Assembly: GCA_023391775.1 (NCBI GenBank)
Contig: JAEWAG010000373.1
Span: 1-5,587, forward strand
Source of the DNA: Pseudomonadota bacterium
GTDB lineage: Bacteria > Pseudomonadota > Gammaproteobacteria > Xanthomonadales > Xanthomonadaceae
Direction: 5' to 3'
Length of the DNA: 5,587 nucleotides
The notes below the pieces were generated by a model. That model did not search any database and was not told where the DNA came from. It saw only the letters and a list, made by a program, of their open reading frames with translations. The position numbers and the translations under genes were made by a program. Shown one piece after another: positions 1-5,587 of this stretch (positions are counted from its first letter, which is position 1; every line of letters starts with the position of its first letter).

Positions 1-563
1 GCCTCGGCGAGGTTGCCGAAGCCGGCGGCCAGGCGCCGTCCGGCATCACTGCCCGCGAGGGCCTGCGGAACCTCCAGTGCCAGGTCGCAGCGGGTGAGCG
101 CGTCGTTGACCCGCTCCAGCAGCGCGGCCGGCGCAGCTTCGGCGCGCAGGCGCTGGGCCAGTGGCTGCAGCAGCGGATGGGTCACGGCAGCGGTGCATCC
201 GTCGCTCGCCAGCCGCCCGGCCTCGCGCAGCAGGGTGGCGGTCTCGGCGTGCGGCAGGGAGACGACCCAGCCCTCGCCGCATCCGCCCTGGTAATGCAGG
301 CGCCGGGCCGGATCATCGCCGGGTGCGACCCATACCCCGCCGCCTTCGGCGAACGCCGCCACGTCCAGCCCCCACAGCACACTGCCGGCCGGAAGCGGCA
401 GCTGCGCACCGTCCAGGCCCAGCACGTCCCGCGCACTGCGGTTGACCGCGGTGATCCGGCCCTCGCGGTCCAGCCGCAGAAGTCCAACCGGCGCATCAGG
501 CAACGCCGCCGCATCCTGCATCCCGCCCGGCGACACCGGCGCCGGCTCCTTGATCGTCGACAT
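1..563 (-). CDS. PAS-domain signalling protein, N-terminal part only (runs off the left edge)
   Basis: The frame opens with ATG at 563-561 and stays open to the window edge, giving 187 residues of a longer protein. Just upstream of the ATG is a purine-rich GGGG-containing stretch that can serve as ribosome binding site. Residues 1-20 are a loose leader without a membrane segment. Residues about 21-105 look like a PAS sensor domain: LPDAPVGLLRLDREGRITAVN followed by SARDVLGLD is the classic first half of a PAS fold. Residues about 106-187 are predicted helical, rich in Ala and Leu, and end in GRRLAAGFGNLAEA, which resembles the end of a HAMP-type linker (GRLAxxFNxLAE). No transmembrane segment is seen, so the protein is probably cytosolic. 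The output domain lies outside the window. A soluble methyl-accepting chemotaxis protein or a histidine kinase are the leading options, and neither can be confirmed here. Coding is supported by strong third-position GC and a sensible PAS sequence. Confidence 0.85.
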   Translation of the reverse strand, partial: MSTIKEPAPVSPGGMQDAAALPDAPVGLLRLDREGRITAVNRSARDVLGLDGAQLPLPAGSVLWGLDVAAFAEGGGVWVAPGDDPARRLHYQGGCGEGWVVSLPHAETATLLREAGRLASDGCTAAVTHPLLQPLAQRLRAEAAPAALLERVNDALTRCDLALEVPQALAGSDAGRRLAAGFGNLAE

Positions 564-594
564 CCCCACCCGCCCCTTTTCCCGGATATCCGCC

Positions 595-619
595 TTAGCG
601 GCCGCCCGTCCTGTCTTTG
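595..619 (-). promoter_or_regulatory. Possible sigma-28 (FliA)-like promoter of the PAS gene
   Basis: Reading the minus strand, GCCGCTAA lies at 602-595 and matches the flagellar sigma-28 -10 consensus GCCGATAA at 7 of 8 positions. Upstream, CAAA at 619-616 resembles the TAAA of the -35 element. The spacer is 13 bases where 15 is usual, so the match is imperfect. The -10 element lies 31 bases before the ATG at 563, a suitable distance for a promoter. A chemotaxis-type PAS protein would fit flagellar control, but that identity is itself unproven, and GC-rich sequence gives such matches by chance. Confidence 0.25.
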
Positions 620-622
620 AAG

Positions 623-644
623 GGGCGCCGGACCGGCGGCGCCC
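623..644 (-). terminator. GC-rich hairpin after the GH5 gene, possible terminator
   Basis: An 8-bp perfect stem (GGGCGCCG paired with CGGCGCCC) closes a 6-base loop, starting 3 bases after the GH5 stop codon at 650-648. On the minus strand the stem is followed by CTTCAAAG, not a T-run, so it is not a textbook intrinsic terminator. Position directly after a stop codon and before the next gene favours a role in ending or stabilising the GH5 transcript. Confidence 0.4.
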
Positions 645-647
645 GGC

Positions 648-1994
648 TCACGGCAGCTGGCGCATCGCGCGCCCGTGCGCTTCCACGATCCGCAGGGTGG
701 AAGCATCGCTGTCGAACAGCGAGAACAGCCCCTGCGCCTCCTGCGGCGGATCGCCGGTGAACGGGTCGCCCGCCTTCCACATCCAGTCCGCGGGGGTGGT
801 GCGGCCGCGGCCGCCCCAGGCCCAGAAGTTGGAACCGGCAAGCGGCGCACCGGCGCGCGCATGTTCCAGCACCCGCGCGTAGATGGCCGCGTAGAAGCGG
901 TCGCGCGCGGTGACGCCGGAAGCCGGGTCGTAGGAGCCCCCGTCGCGGTTGAGGCCGAACTCGGACAGCACGGTCGGCTTGCCCAGCCGGGTTGCCATCT
1001 CCACGTGCCGGTCGATGTAGGCCAGCGACGTCTCCAGCCCCGCCTCCAGGCGTGCGGCCGGGTCGTGGTGGTCGACCCAGTCCCAGTTGGAGGGCCACAG
1101 GTGGAAGGTCAGGTAGTCCACGTTCGGCGAGGCGTGGGCGATCAGGTAATAGTCGTCCTCGGCCAGCGCGCCCTTGTTGCCTTCGCTGCCGGTGCTGACC
1201 AGCTGCCGTGGTGCGAGCTGGCGGATGAAGCCGGCGGTGTCGTGCACCCACTGGCGGTAGGCCTGGAAGTTGGCCGCGCCATCGGCGTCGCTGCCGGGCC
1301 GCGGTTCGTTGGCCAGCTGCCAGGACATCACCGTGGGATCATCCACATACCGGATGCCGTTGACGCTGTTGCGCCGGGTGATGACGGTGCGGATCGCGTC
1401 GCGGTACCAGGCCTGTGCCTGCGGGATGGCATAGAAGCGGGCCGAGTTCTGCATGAACCCGTTCCAGTCGCCGGTGTAATCCGGGTCGTGCGCGGCCACG
1501 GTGCCGCCGGTGGCCCAGGCCACGTACTGCGACATGCCGCCGGACCACTGCCAGAAGTTGTTGAGGTACAGCACGGCCTTCATGTCGCGCCGGCGCATTT
1601 CGTCCAGCAGCACGTCCAGCCCCTGCAGCAGGCGCTCGTCGTACTGGCCGGGCGCGGTCATGAACGCCGGCCGGACCCCGCGCCGGAAGTCGCTGGCCTC
1701 GCTCATGGCCAGCACGCGCAGGTTGTCGATGCCGGCGGCCTTGAGCTGGTCCAGCTCGCTGCGTAGGCGTTCACGGTCGCCGATGCCGTCCTCCGCGCCC
1801 AGGTAGGCGCCATACCAGAAGTTGGCGCCGGCAAAGCGATAGGGCTTGCCGTCGACCACGAAGCCGGTGCCCTGCACCTGCACGAAGCCGGAGGGCGCGG
1901 CGGCCGCCACGGCACTGCACAACAGCAGCGCCAGCAGCGCGGCCATGGCAGGAACCCGGCGCGCGGACCGGCCAGATATCGATATCGCAGGCAT
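648..1994 (-). CDS. Exported glycoside hydrolase family 5 protein, likely beta-mannanase or beta-mannosidase
   Basis: Predicted to hydrolyse beta-1,4-mannosidic bonds of plant mannans outside the cytoplasm. The 448-residue protein starts at ATG 1994 because GAGGGAG lies 6 bases upstream and a signal peptide follows: Arg9, Arg12 and Arg13, a hydrophobic core at 16-26, and likely cleavage after AVAAA near residue 32-33. The in-frame extension upstream to 2243 is basic, overlaps the GGT gene and lacks this support. The rest is one TIM-barrel domain. Family 5 hallmarks are visible: Arg93 in NLRVLAM, LNNFWQWSGG at 144-153, acid/base Glu230 in WQLANEP, His298 in FHLWPSNW, nucleophile Glu345 in VLSEFG and Trp391 in NFWAW. 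GTGFVVDGKPYRFAGANFWYG at 42-62 is typical of subfamily GH5_7, which contains both endo-mannanases and exo-mannosidases; the sequence alone does not separate them. No carbohydrate-binding module is present and the mature protein has no Cys. No other mannan gene lies in the window. Family is secure, substrate probable. Confidence 0.92.
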   Translation of the reverse strand: MPAISISGRSARRVPAMAALLALLLCSAVAAAAPSGFVQVQGTGFVVDGKPYRFAGANFWYGAYLGAEDGIGDRERLRSELDQLKAAGIDNLRVLAMSEASDFRRGVRPAFMTAPGQYDERLLQGLDVLLDEMRRRDMKAVLYLNNFWQWSGGMSQYVAWATGGTVAAHDPDYTGDWNGFMQNSARFYAIPQAQAWYRDAIRTVITRRNSVNGIRYVDDPTVMSWQLANEPRPGSDADGAANFQAYRQWVHDTAGFIRQLAPRQLVSTGSEGNKGALAEDDYYLIAHASPNVDYLTFHLWPSNWDWVDHHDPAARLEAGLETSLAYIDRHVEMATRLGKPTVLSEFGLNRDGGSYDPASGVTARDRFYAAIYARVLEHARAGAPLAGSNFWAWGGRGRTTPADWMWKAGDPFTGDPPQEAQGLFSLFDSDASTLRIVEAHGRAMRQLP

Positions 1995-2000
1995 CACGGA

Positions 2001-2007
2001 CTCCCTC
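2001..2007 (-). promoter_or_regulatory. Ribosome binding site of the GH5 gene
   Basis: GAGGGAG on the minus strand, 6 bases before the ATG at 1994. It is the best Shine-Dalgarno match near this gene and decides the start in favour of 1994 over the in-frame starts further upstream. Confidence 0.7.
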
Positions 2008-2019
2008 TTCAGGGCGCGC

Positions 2020-2025
2020 ATTAGA
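2020..2025 (-). promoter_or_regulatory. Possible -10 element for the GH5 gene
   Basis: TCTAAT on the minus strand matches the sigma-70 -10 consensus TATAAT at 5 of 6 positions and stands out as AT-rich in a very GC-rich gap. It lies 25 bases before the ATG at 1994. A 17-base spacer places TGCCGA at 2048-2043 in the -35 position, which is a poor match, so activation by a regulator or a different sigma factor would be needed. A small 5-bp hairpin (CCTGC/GCAGG, 2027-2041) lies between the two elements. Confidence 0.4.
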
Positions 2026-2148
2026 ACCTGCGTCCCGCAGGGTCGGCACGCTGCAGCGCACATCCGCCGCCGGGCGTGGCGGGGTCCACATGCGACGGCG
2101 CGGCAGGCCTCCACCAGCAGGTGCCGCCACACGCGTCCTGCGGACGAC

Positions 2149-3873
2149 TCAGTAGCCGGCCGCCTGGCCGTCCTTGCGGCTCTCCGAGGCACCGTAGTAC
2201 ACGCCGCTGTCCGGATCACGCGCAATGGCCTGGTAGCCGCCATACGGGCCGTCGGCGTAGGTCACGCGGTGGCCCTTGCGCATCAGCGCGCGCACCGTCT
2301 CCCAGGCGAAGCCGGTCTCCAGATTGATCTCGCCGCCGTCGCTCATCACCGTGGCCGCGCCGGTCGGCTCGGTCGAGCCCTCGTGCTGGATGCGCGGCGC
2401 GTCGCCGGCCTCCTGCAGGTTCATGCCGAAGTCCACCAGGTTCATCACGATCTGCACGTGGCCCTGCGGCTGCATCGCCCCGCCCATCAGCCCGAAGCTC
2501 ACCCATGGCCTGCCATCGCGGGTGATGAAGGCCGGGATGATGGTCTGGAACGGCCGCTTGCCCGGCGCATAGCAGTTGGGATGCGCGGGTTTGCGCTCGC
2601 AGCCGGCCAGCACGAACATCTCGCCACGGTCCTGCAGGATGAAGCCCAGTCCGTGCGGCGCCATGCCGCTGCCCATGCCGCGGTAGTTGGACTGGATCAG
2701 GGAGACCATCATGCCGTCGGCGTCGGCGGTGGTCAGGTAGATGGTGTCGCCCTCCTCCAGCTGCTTGGGCGTGGCCGGCTGCACCTCGCGCAGCGCCTTG
2801 TCCGGCGAGATCAGCGCGCGGCGCTGCGCGGCGTAGCCCTTGGATACCAGCCGCGCCACCGGGGCCGGCTGGAACGCCGGGTCCGCATAGAAGCGCGCGC
2901 GGTCGGCAAAGGCCAGCTTCTTGGCCTCGGCGAACAGGTGCAGGTGCTCGGGCGAGCCGAACGGGATCTTCGAAAAATCGTAGCCCTCGAGGATGTTGAG
3001 CATCTGCAGCGCGGCGATGCCCTGGCTGTTGGGCGGCAGTTCCCAGACGTCGTAGCCGCGGTAGTTCGTCGACACCGGCTCGACCCACTCGCCCTGGTGC
3101 GCGGCCAGGTCCGCGTAGGAGAGGAAGCCCCCGTTGGCCTTGAAGTAGGCATCGATCGCGCGGGCGATCTCACCCTTGTAGAACGCGTCGCGTCCGCCTT
3201 CTGCGATCTTCTCCAGGGTGGCGGCGAGGTTGGGGTTCTTCCACAGCTCGCCCTTGCGCGGAGCGCGGCCGTCGATGGTGAACTGCTCCACGAAGCCCGG
3301 GTATTGCGACAGCCGCGGCACCGAGCGGTCCCAGTAATAGGCGATCACCTCGTGCACCGGATGGCCCTGGCGGGCATAGCGGATCGCCGGAGCCAGGTTG
3401 TCGGCCATCGGCAGGCGACCGAAGCGGCCGTGCAGCGCGAACCAGCCATCGACCGCGCCTGGCACCGACACCGGCAGCGGACCGTGGGCGGGAATATCGC
3501 TGAGGCCGCGGCGGTGGAACTCGGCCAGGGTCAGCGACTTCGGCGAGCGGCCGGAGCCGTTGTAGCCGTACAGCTTCCGCGTCTTCGGATCCCACACGAT
3601 GGCGAACAGGTCGCCGCCGATGCCGTTGCCGGTCGGCTCCATCAGCCCGAGTGCGGCATTGGCGGCGATCGCCGCATCCACCGCTGAGCCGCCCTGCCTC
3701 ATCACGTCCAGCGCGATCTGGGTGGCCAGCGGATGCGAGGTCGCGGCCATGGCGTGCGGCGCGATCACCTCCGAGCGGGTGGCGAAGGCAAGGCCGGTGA
3801 CGCGGTCGGCCGCGGGCGCCGCCGTGGCCAGCAGCAGGCCGAGGGCGAGGAGGGAGGATCGGAACGCGGGCAT
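2149..3873 (-). CDS. Exported gamma-glutamyltransferase-family Ntn-hydrolase
   Basis: Member of the GGT family, which cleaves gamma-glutamyl amides such as glutathione, or related amides, in the periplasm after self-cleavage into two chains. The 574-residue protein starts at ATG 3873, chosen because a signal peptide follows at once (Arg5, hydrophobic core 8-18, likely cleavage after Ala21); upstream in-frame starts add a basic stretch, and the ribosome site here is weak. The large chain would be about 22-376, including GNGIGGDLF at 82-90 and Arg109 in NGSGR, equivalent to the carboxylate-binding Arg114 of E. coli Ggt. The small chain would begin at nucleophile Thr377 in EGDTIYLTT, and Gly464-Gly465 in LMGGAMQPQ form the likely oxyanion hole. 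Length and order match the family. Several glutamate-contact residues of E. coli Ggt are replaced, as in the YwrD-like branch, so the substrate is uncertain. Cys425 and Cys434 are the only cysteines. The family is certain, but I give no symbol because classic Ggt activity is doubtful. Confidence 0.93.
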   Translation of the reverse strand: MPAFRSSLLALGLLLATAAPAADRVTGLAFATRSEVIAPHAMAATSHPLATQIALDVMRQGGSAVDAAIAANAALGLMEPTGNGIGGDLFAIVWDPKTRKLYGYNGSGRSPKSLTLAEFHRRGLSDIPAHGPLPVSVPGAVDGWFALHGRFGRLPMADNLAPAIRYARQGHPVHEVIAYYWDRSVPRLSQYPGFVEQFTIDGRAPRKGELWKNPNLAATLEKIAEGGRDAFYKGEIARAIDAYFKANGGFLSYADLAAHQGEWVEPVSTNYRGYDVWELPPNSQGIAALQMLNILEGYDFSKIPFGSPEHLHLFAEAKKLAFADRARFYADPAFQPAPVARLVSKGYAAQRRALISPDKALREVQPATPKQLEEGDTIYLTTADADGMMVSLIQSNYRGMGSGMAPHGLGFILQDRGEMFVLAGCERKPAHPNCYAPGKRPFQTIIPAFITRDGRPWVSFGLMGGAMQPQGHVQIVMNLVDFGMNLQEAGDAPRIQHEGSTEPTGAATVMSDGGEINLETGFAWETVRALMRKGHRVTYADGPYGGYQAIARDPDSGVYYGASESRKDGQAAGY

Positions 3874-3919
3874 GGCAGCTCGCCGGCAGGGAAAGCCGCA
3901 CGATAGTCGATCCTGCGGG

Positions 3920-3944
3920 CCGTGCGCCCGGGCCGGGCGCACGG
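3920..3944 (-). terminator. Perfect 11-bp hairpin after ilvD, likely terminator
   Basis: CCGTGCGCCCG and CGGGCGCACGG form a perfect 11-bp stem around a 3-base loop, beginning 10 bases after the ilvD stop codon. On the minus strand the stem is followed by CCCGCAGG with no T-run, so it is not a canonical intrinsic terminator, but its stability and its place directly after the stop point to transcript ending or 3'-end protection. It separates ilvD from the GGT-family gene and argues against simple co-transcription. Confidence 0.6.
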
Positions 3945-3954
3945 ATCCGGCCGC

Positions 3955-5587
3955 TCAGCCTTCCAGCAGTTCGCGGTCGCGCACCGCGCCCTTGTCCGCG
4001 CTGGTCGCCAGCAGCGCGTAGGCCTTCAGCGCGGTGCTGACCTTGCGCGGACGCGGTTCCGCCGGGCGCCAGCCCTTCGCATCCTGTTCGCTACGGCGCG
4101 TGGCCAGCTCCGCCTCGTCCACCAGCAGCTCGATGCTGCGGGCGGGGATGTCGATGCGGATGCGGTCGCCATTGCGCACCAGGCCGATCGCGCCGCCCGC
4201 CGCCGCCTCGGGCGAGGCATGGCCGATCGACAGGCCCGAGGTGCCGCCGGAGAAGCGGCCGTCGGTGAGCAGTGCGCACTTCTTGCCCAGGCCCTTGGAC
4301 TTCAGGTAGCTGGTCGGATACAGCATCTCCTGCATGCCGGGACCGCCCTTCGGCCCTTCGTAGCGGATCACGACCACCTCGCCCGGCTGCACCTCGTCGC
4401 CGAGGATGCCCTTCACCGCCGCCTCCTGGCTTTCGTAGACCCGCGCCGGGCCCTCGAACACCAGGATCGATTCGTCCACGCCCGCCGTCTTCACCACGCA
4501 GCCGTCGAGCGCGATGTTGCCGTGGAGCACCGCGAGGCCGCCCTCCTTCGAAAAGGCGTGGTCCATGTCGCGGATGCAGCCCTCGGCGCGGTCGGTATCC
4601 AGCGACGGCCAGCGCGTGTCCTGGCTGAAGGCGACCTGGGTCGGGATGCCCGCCGGACCGGCGCGGAAGAAGGTGTGCACGGACGCGTCGGCGCTGCGGG
4701 TCACGTCCCAGCGCTCGATCGCCTCGCCCAGGCTGGGCGCATGCACGGTCGGCACGCCGGTGTGCAGCAGTCCGCCGCGCGCCAGCTCGCCGAGGATGGC
4801 CATGATGCCGCCGGCGCGGTGCACGTCCTCGATGTGGTACTTCTGCGTGTTCGGCGCGACCTTGCACAGCTGCGGCACCTTGCGCGAGAGCCGGTCGATG
4901 TCGCGCAGCGTGAATGGCACCTCGCCTTCCTGGGCCGCGGCCAGCAGGTGCAGGATGGTGTTGGTCGAGCCGCCCATGGCGATGTCCAGCGCCATCGCGT
5001 TCTCGAATGCCTCGAAGCTGGCGATGCCGCGCGGCAGCGCACGCTCGTCGCCGGCGCCGTACCAGCGATGGCACAGCTCCACCGCGGTCACGCCCGCCTT
5101 CTTGAACAGCGCCTCGCGGTCGGCATGGGTCGCCACGACCGTGCCGTTGCCCGGCAGCGACAGGCCCAGCGCCTCGGTCAGGCAGTTCATCGAGTTGGCG
5201 GTGAACATGCCCGAGCACGAACCGCAGGTCGGGCAGGCGCTGCGCTCGACCGCAGCCACCTGCTCGTCCGAAGCATTCGGATCGGCGGCCATCACCATCG
5301 CGTCGATCAGGTCCAGCTTGTGGTCGGCCAGGCGCGTCTTGCCCGCTTCCATCGGACCGCCCGACACGAACACCGTGGGGATGTTGAGCCGCAGCGCGGC
5401 CATCAGCATGCCGGGCGTGATCTTGTCGCAGTAGGAGATGCACACCAGCGCGTCGGCGCAATGGGCATTCACCATGTACTCGACCGCGTCGGCGATCAGC
5501 TCGCGGCTGGGCAGCGAATACAGCATGCCGTCGTGGCCCATCGCGATGCCGTCGTCCACGGCGATCGTGTTGAACTCCTTGGCCACG
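3955..5587 (-). CDS. ilvD: Dihydroxy-acid dehydratase IlvD, N-terminus cut by the right edge
   Basis: Converts 2,3-dihydroxy-isovalerate and 2,3-dihydroxy-3-methylvalerate to the 2-keto acids that give valine, leucine and isoleucine; a cytosolic Fe-S enzyme. The window holds 543 codons ending in TGA at 3957-3955. By comparison with the 616-residue E. coli enzyme about 69 N-terminal residues are missing. The GTG at 5586-5584 is an internal Val codon (the GGVAKEF motif), not a start. Visible hallmarks, numbered from that Val: [19 protein letters not shown] at 11-29, Fe-S ligand Cys53 in [28 protein letters not shown] with Cys118, Cys121 and Cys124, [26 protein letters not shown], and [14 protein letters not shown], which carries the Ser proposed as the catalytic base. 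The C-terminus ([13 protein letters not shown]) is also as in the family. One oddity: Tyr52 precedes Cys53 where E. coli has Asn. The gene is probably monocistronic here, given the hairpin behind it. Identity is secure. Confidence 0.97.
   Translation of the reverse strand, partial: VAKEFNTIAVDDGIAMGHDGMLYSLPSRELIADAVEYMVNAHCADALVCISYCDKITPGMLMAALRLNIPTVFVSGGPMEAGKTRLADHKLDLIDAMVMAADPNASDEQVAAVERSACPTCGSCSGMFTANSMNCLTEALGLSLPGNGTVVATHADREALFKKAGVTAVELCHRWYGAGDERALPRGIASFEAFENAMALDIAMGGSTNTILHLLAAAQEGEVPFTLRDIDRLSRKVPQLCKVAPNTQKYHIEDVHRAGGIMAILGELARGGLLHTGVPTVHAPSLGEAIERWDVTRSADASVHTFFRAGPAGIPTQVAFSQDTRWPSLDTDRAEGCIRDMDHAFSKEGGLAVLHGNIALDGCVVKTAGVDESILVFEGPARVYESQEAAVKGILGDEVQPGEVVVIRYEGPKGGPGMQEMLYPTSYLKSKGLGKKCALLTDGRFSGGTSGLSIGHASPEAAAGGAIGLVRNGDRIRIDIPARSIELLVDEAELATRRSEQDAKGWRPAEPRPRKVSTALKAYALLATSADKGAVRDRELLEG

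Noticed and set aside
182..862. 226-codon minus-strand frame across the PAS gene and the end of the GH5 gene
   Set aside because: Arg/Pro/Cys-rich out-of-frame translation. The PAS frame starting at 563 is the coherent one.
675..1766. 363-codon plus-strand open frame antisense to the GH5 gene
   Set aside because: No recognisable domain, biased composition, and fully opposite a gene with clear catalytic motifs.
2134..2146. Small hairpin (CGTCC/GGACG) just after the GGT-family stop codon
   Set aside because: Only 5 bp with a 3-base loop and no T-run; too weak to call a terminator in such GC-rich sequence.
1995..2243. Upstream extension of the GH5 reading frame to 2243
   Set aside because: It would overlap the end of the GGT-family gene, is Arg/Ala/Cys-rich, and would bury the signal peptide and ribosome site at the 1994 start.
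1846..3687. 613-codon plus-strand open frame antisense to the GGT-family gene
   Set aside because: It is a low-complexity Arg/Ala/Val/His-rich translation with no recognisable motif, and it mirrors the real GGT-family gene on the other strand. Such long shadows are expected at this GC content.
3900..3905. TATCGT as a -10 element for the GGT-family gene
   Set aside because: It matches only 4 of 6 bases, and the expected -35 position falls inside the ilvD hairpin with no match.
4091..5461. 456-codon minus-strand frame overlapping ilvD
   Set aside because: Same strand but a different frame from ilvD; Arg/Gly/Ala-rich shadow without domains.
648..5587. A four-gene functional operon or new defence or metabolic system
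   Set aside because: Gene functions are unrelated, the gaps hold hairpins and promoter-like elements, and each protein belongs to a well-known family.

Overview
This 5.6-kb window is about two-thirds GC or higher. It carries four genes, all on the minus strand, separated by short gaps of 84, 154 and 81 bases. The IlvD sequence, the codon use and the gene types suggest a gammaproteobacterium of the Xanthomonadaceae (Lysobacter, Luteimonas, Stenotrophomonas or Pseudoxanthomonas-like). That placement is inferred from remembered family sequences, not from a search.

In the direction of transcription, right to left, the layout is as follows. (1) 5587-3955: ilvD, dihydroxy-acid dehydratase of branched-chain amino acid synthesis, cut at its 5' end by the window edge. 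(2) A perfect 11-bp GC hairpin at 3944-3920 closes this gene. (3) 3873-2149: an exported gamma-glutamyltransferase-family Ntn-hydrolase, full length, with a diverged substrate pocket. (4) 1994-648: an exported glycoside hydrolase family 5 protein resembling the beta-mannanase/beta-mannosidase group, full length, with its own plausible ribosome binding site and -10 element. (5) 563-1: the N-terminal 187 residues of a PAS-domain signalling protein, cut at its 3' end by the left edge and missing its output domain.

The genes are co-directional but do not look like one pathway. One makes amino acids in the cytoplasm, two encode exported hydrolases (a peptide or amide hydrolase and a hemicellulose glycosidase), and one is a sensor. 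The gaps hold hairpins or promoter-like elements, so several independent transcription units are more likely than one operon.

I see no mobile element, CRISPR array, tRNA, rRNA or phage gene, and no clear sign of a new multi-gene system. The points most worth a second look are at residue level: a Tyr in place of the usual Asn or Gly beside an Fe-S ligand Cys in IlvD, and in the GGT-family protein a lone pair of cysteines in the lid-loop region together with loss of the canonical glutamate-binding residues.
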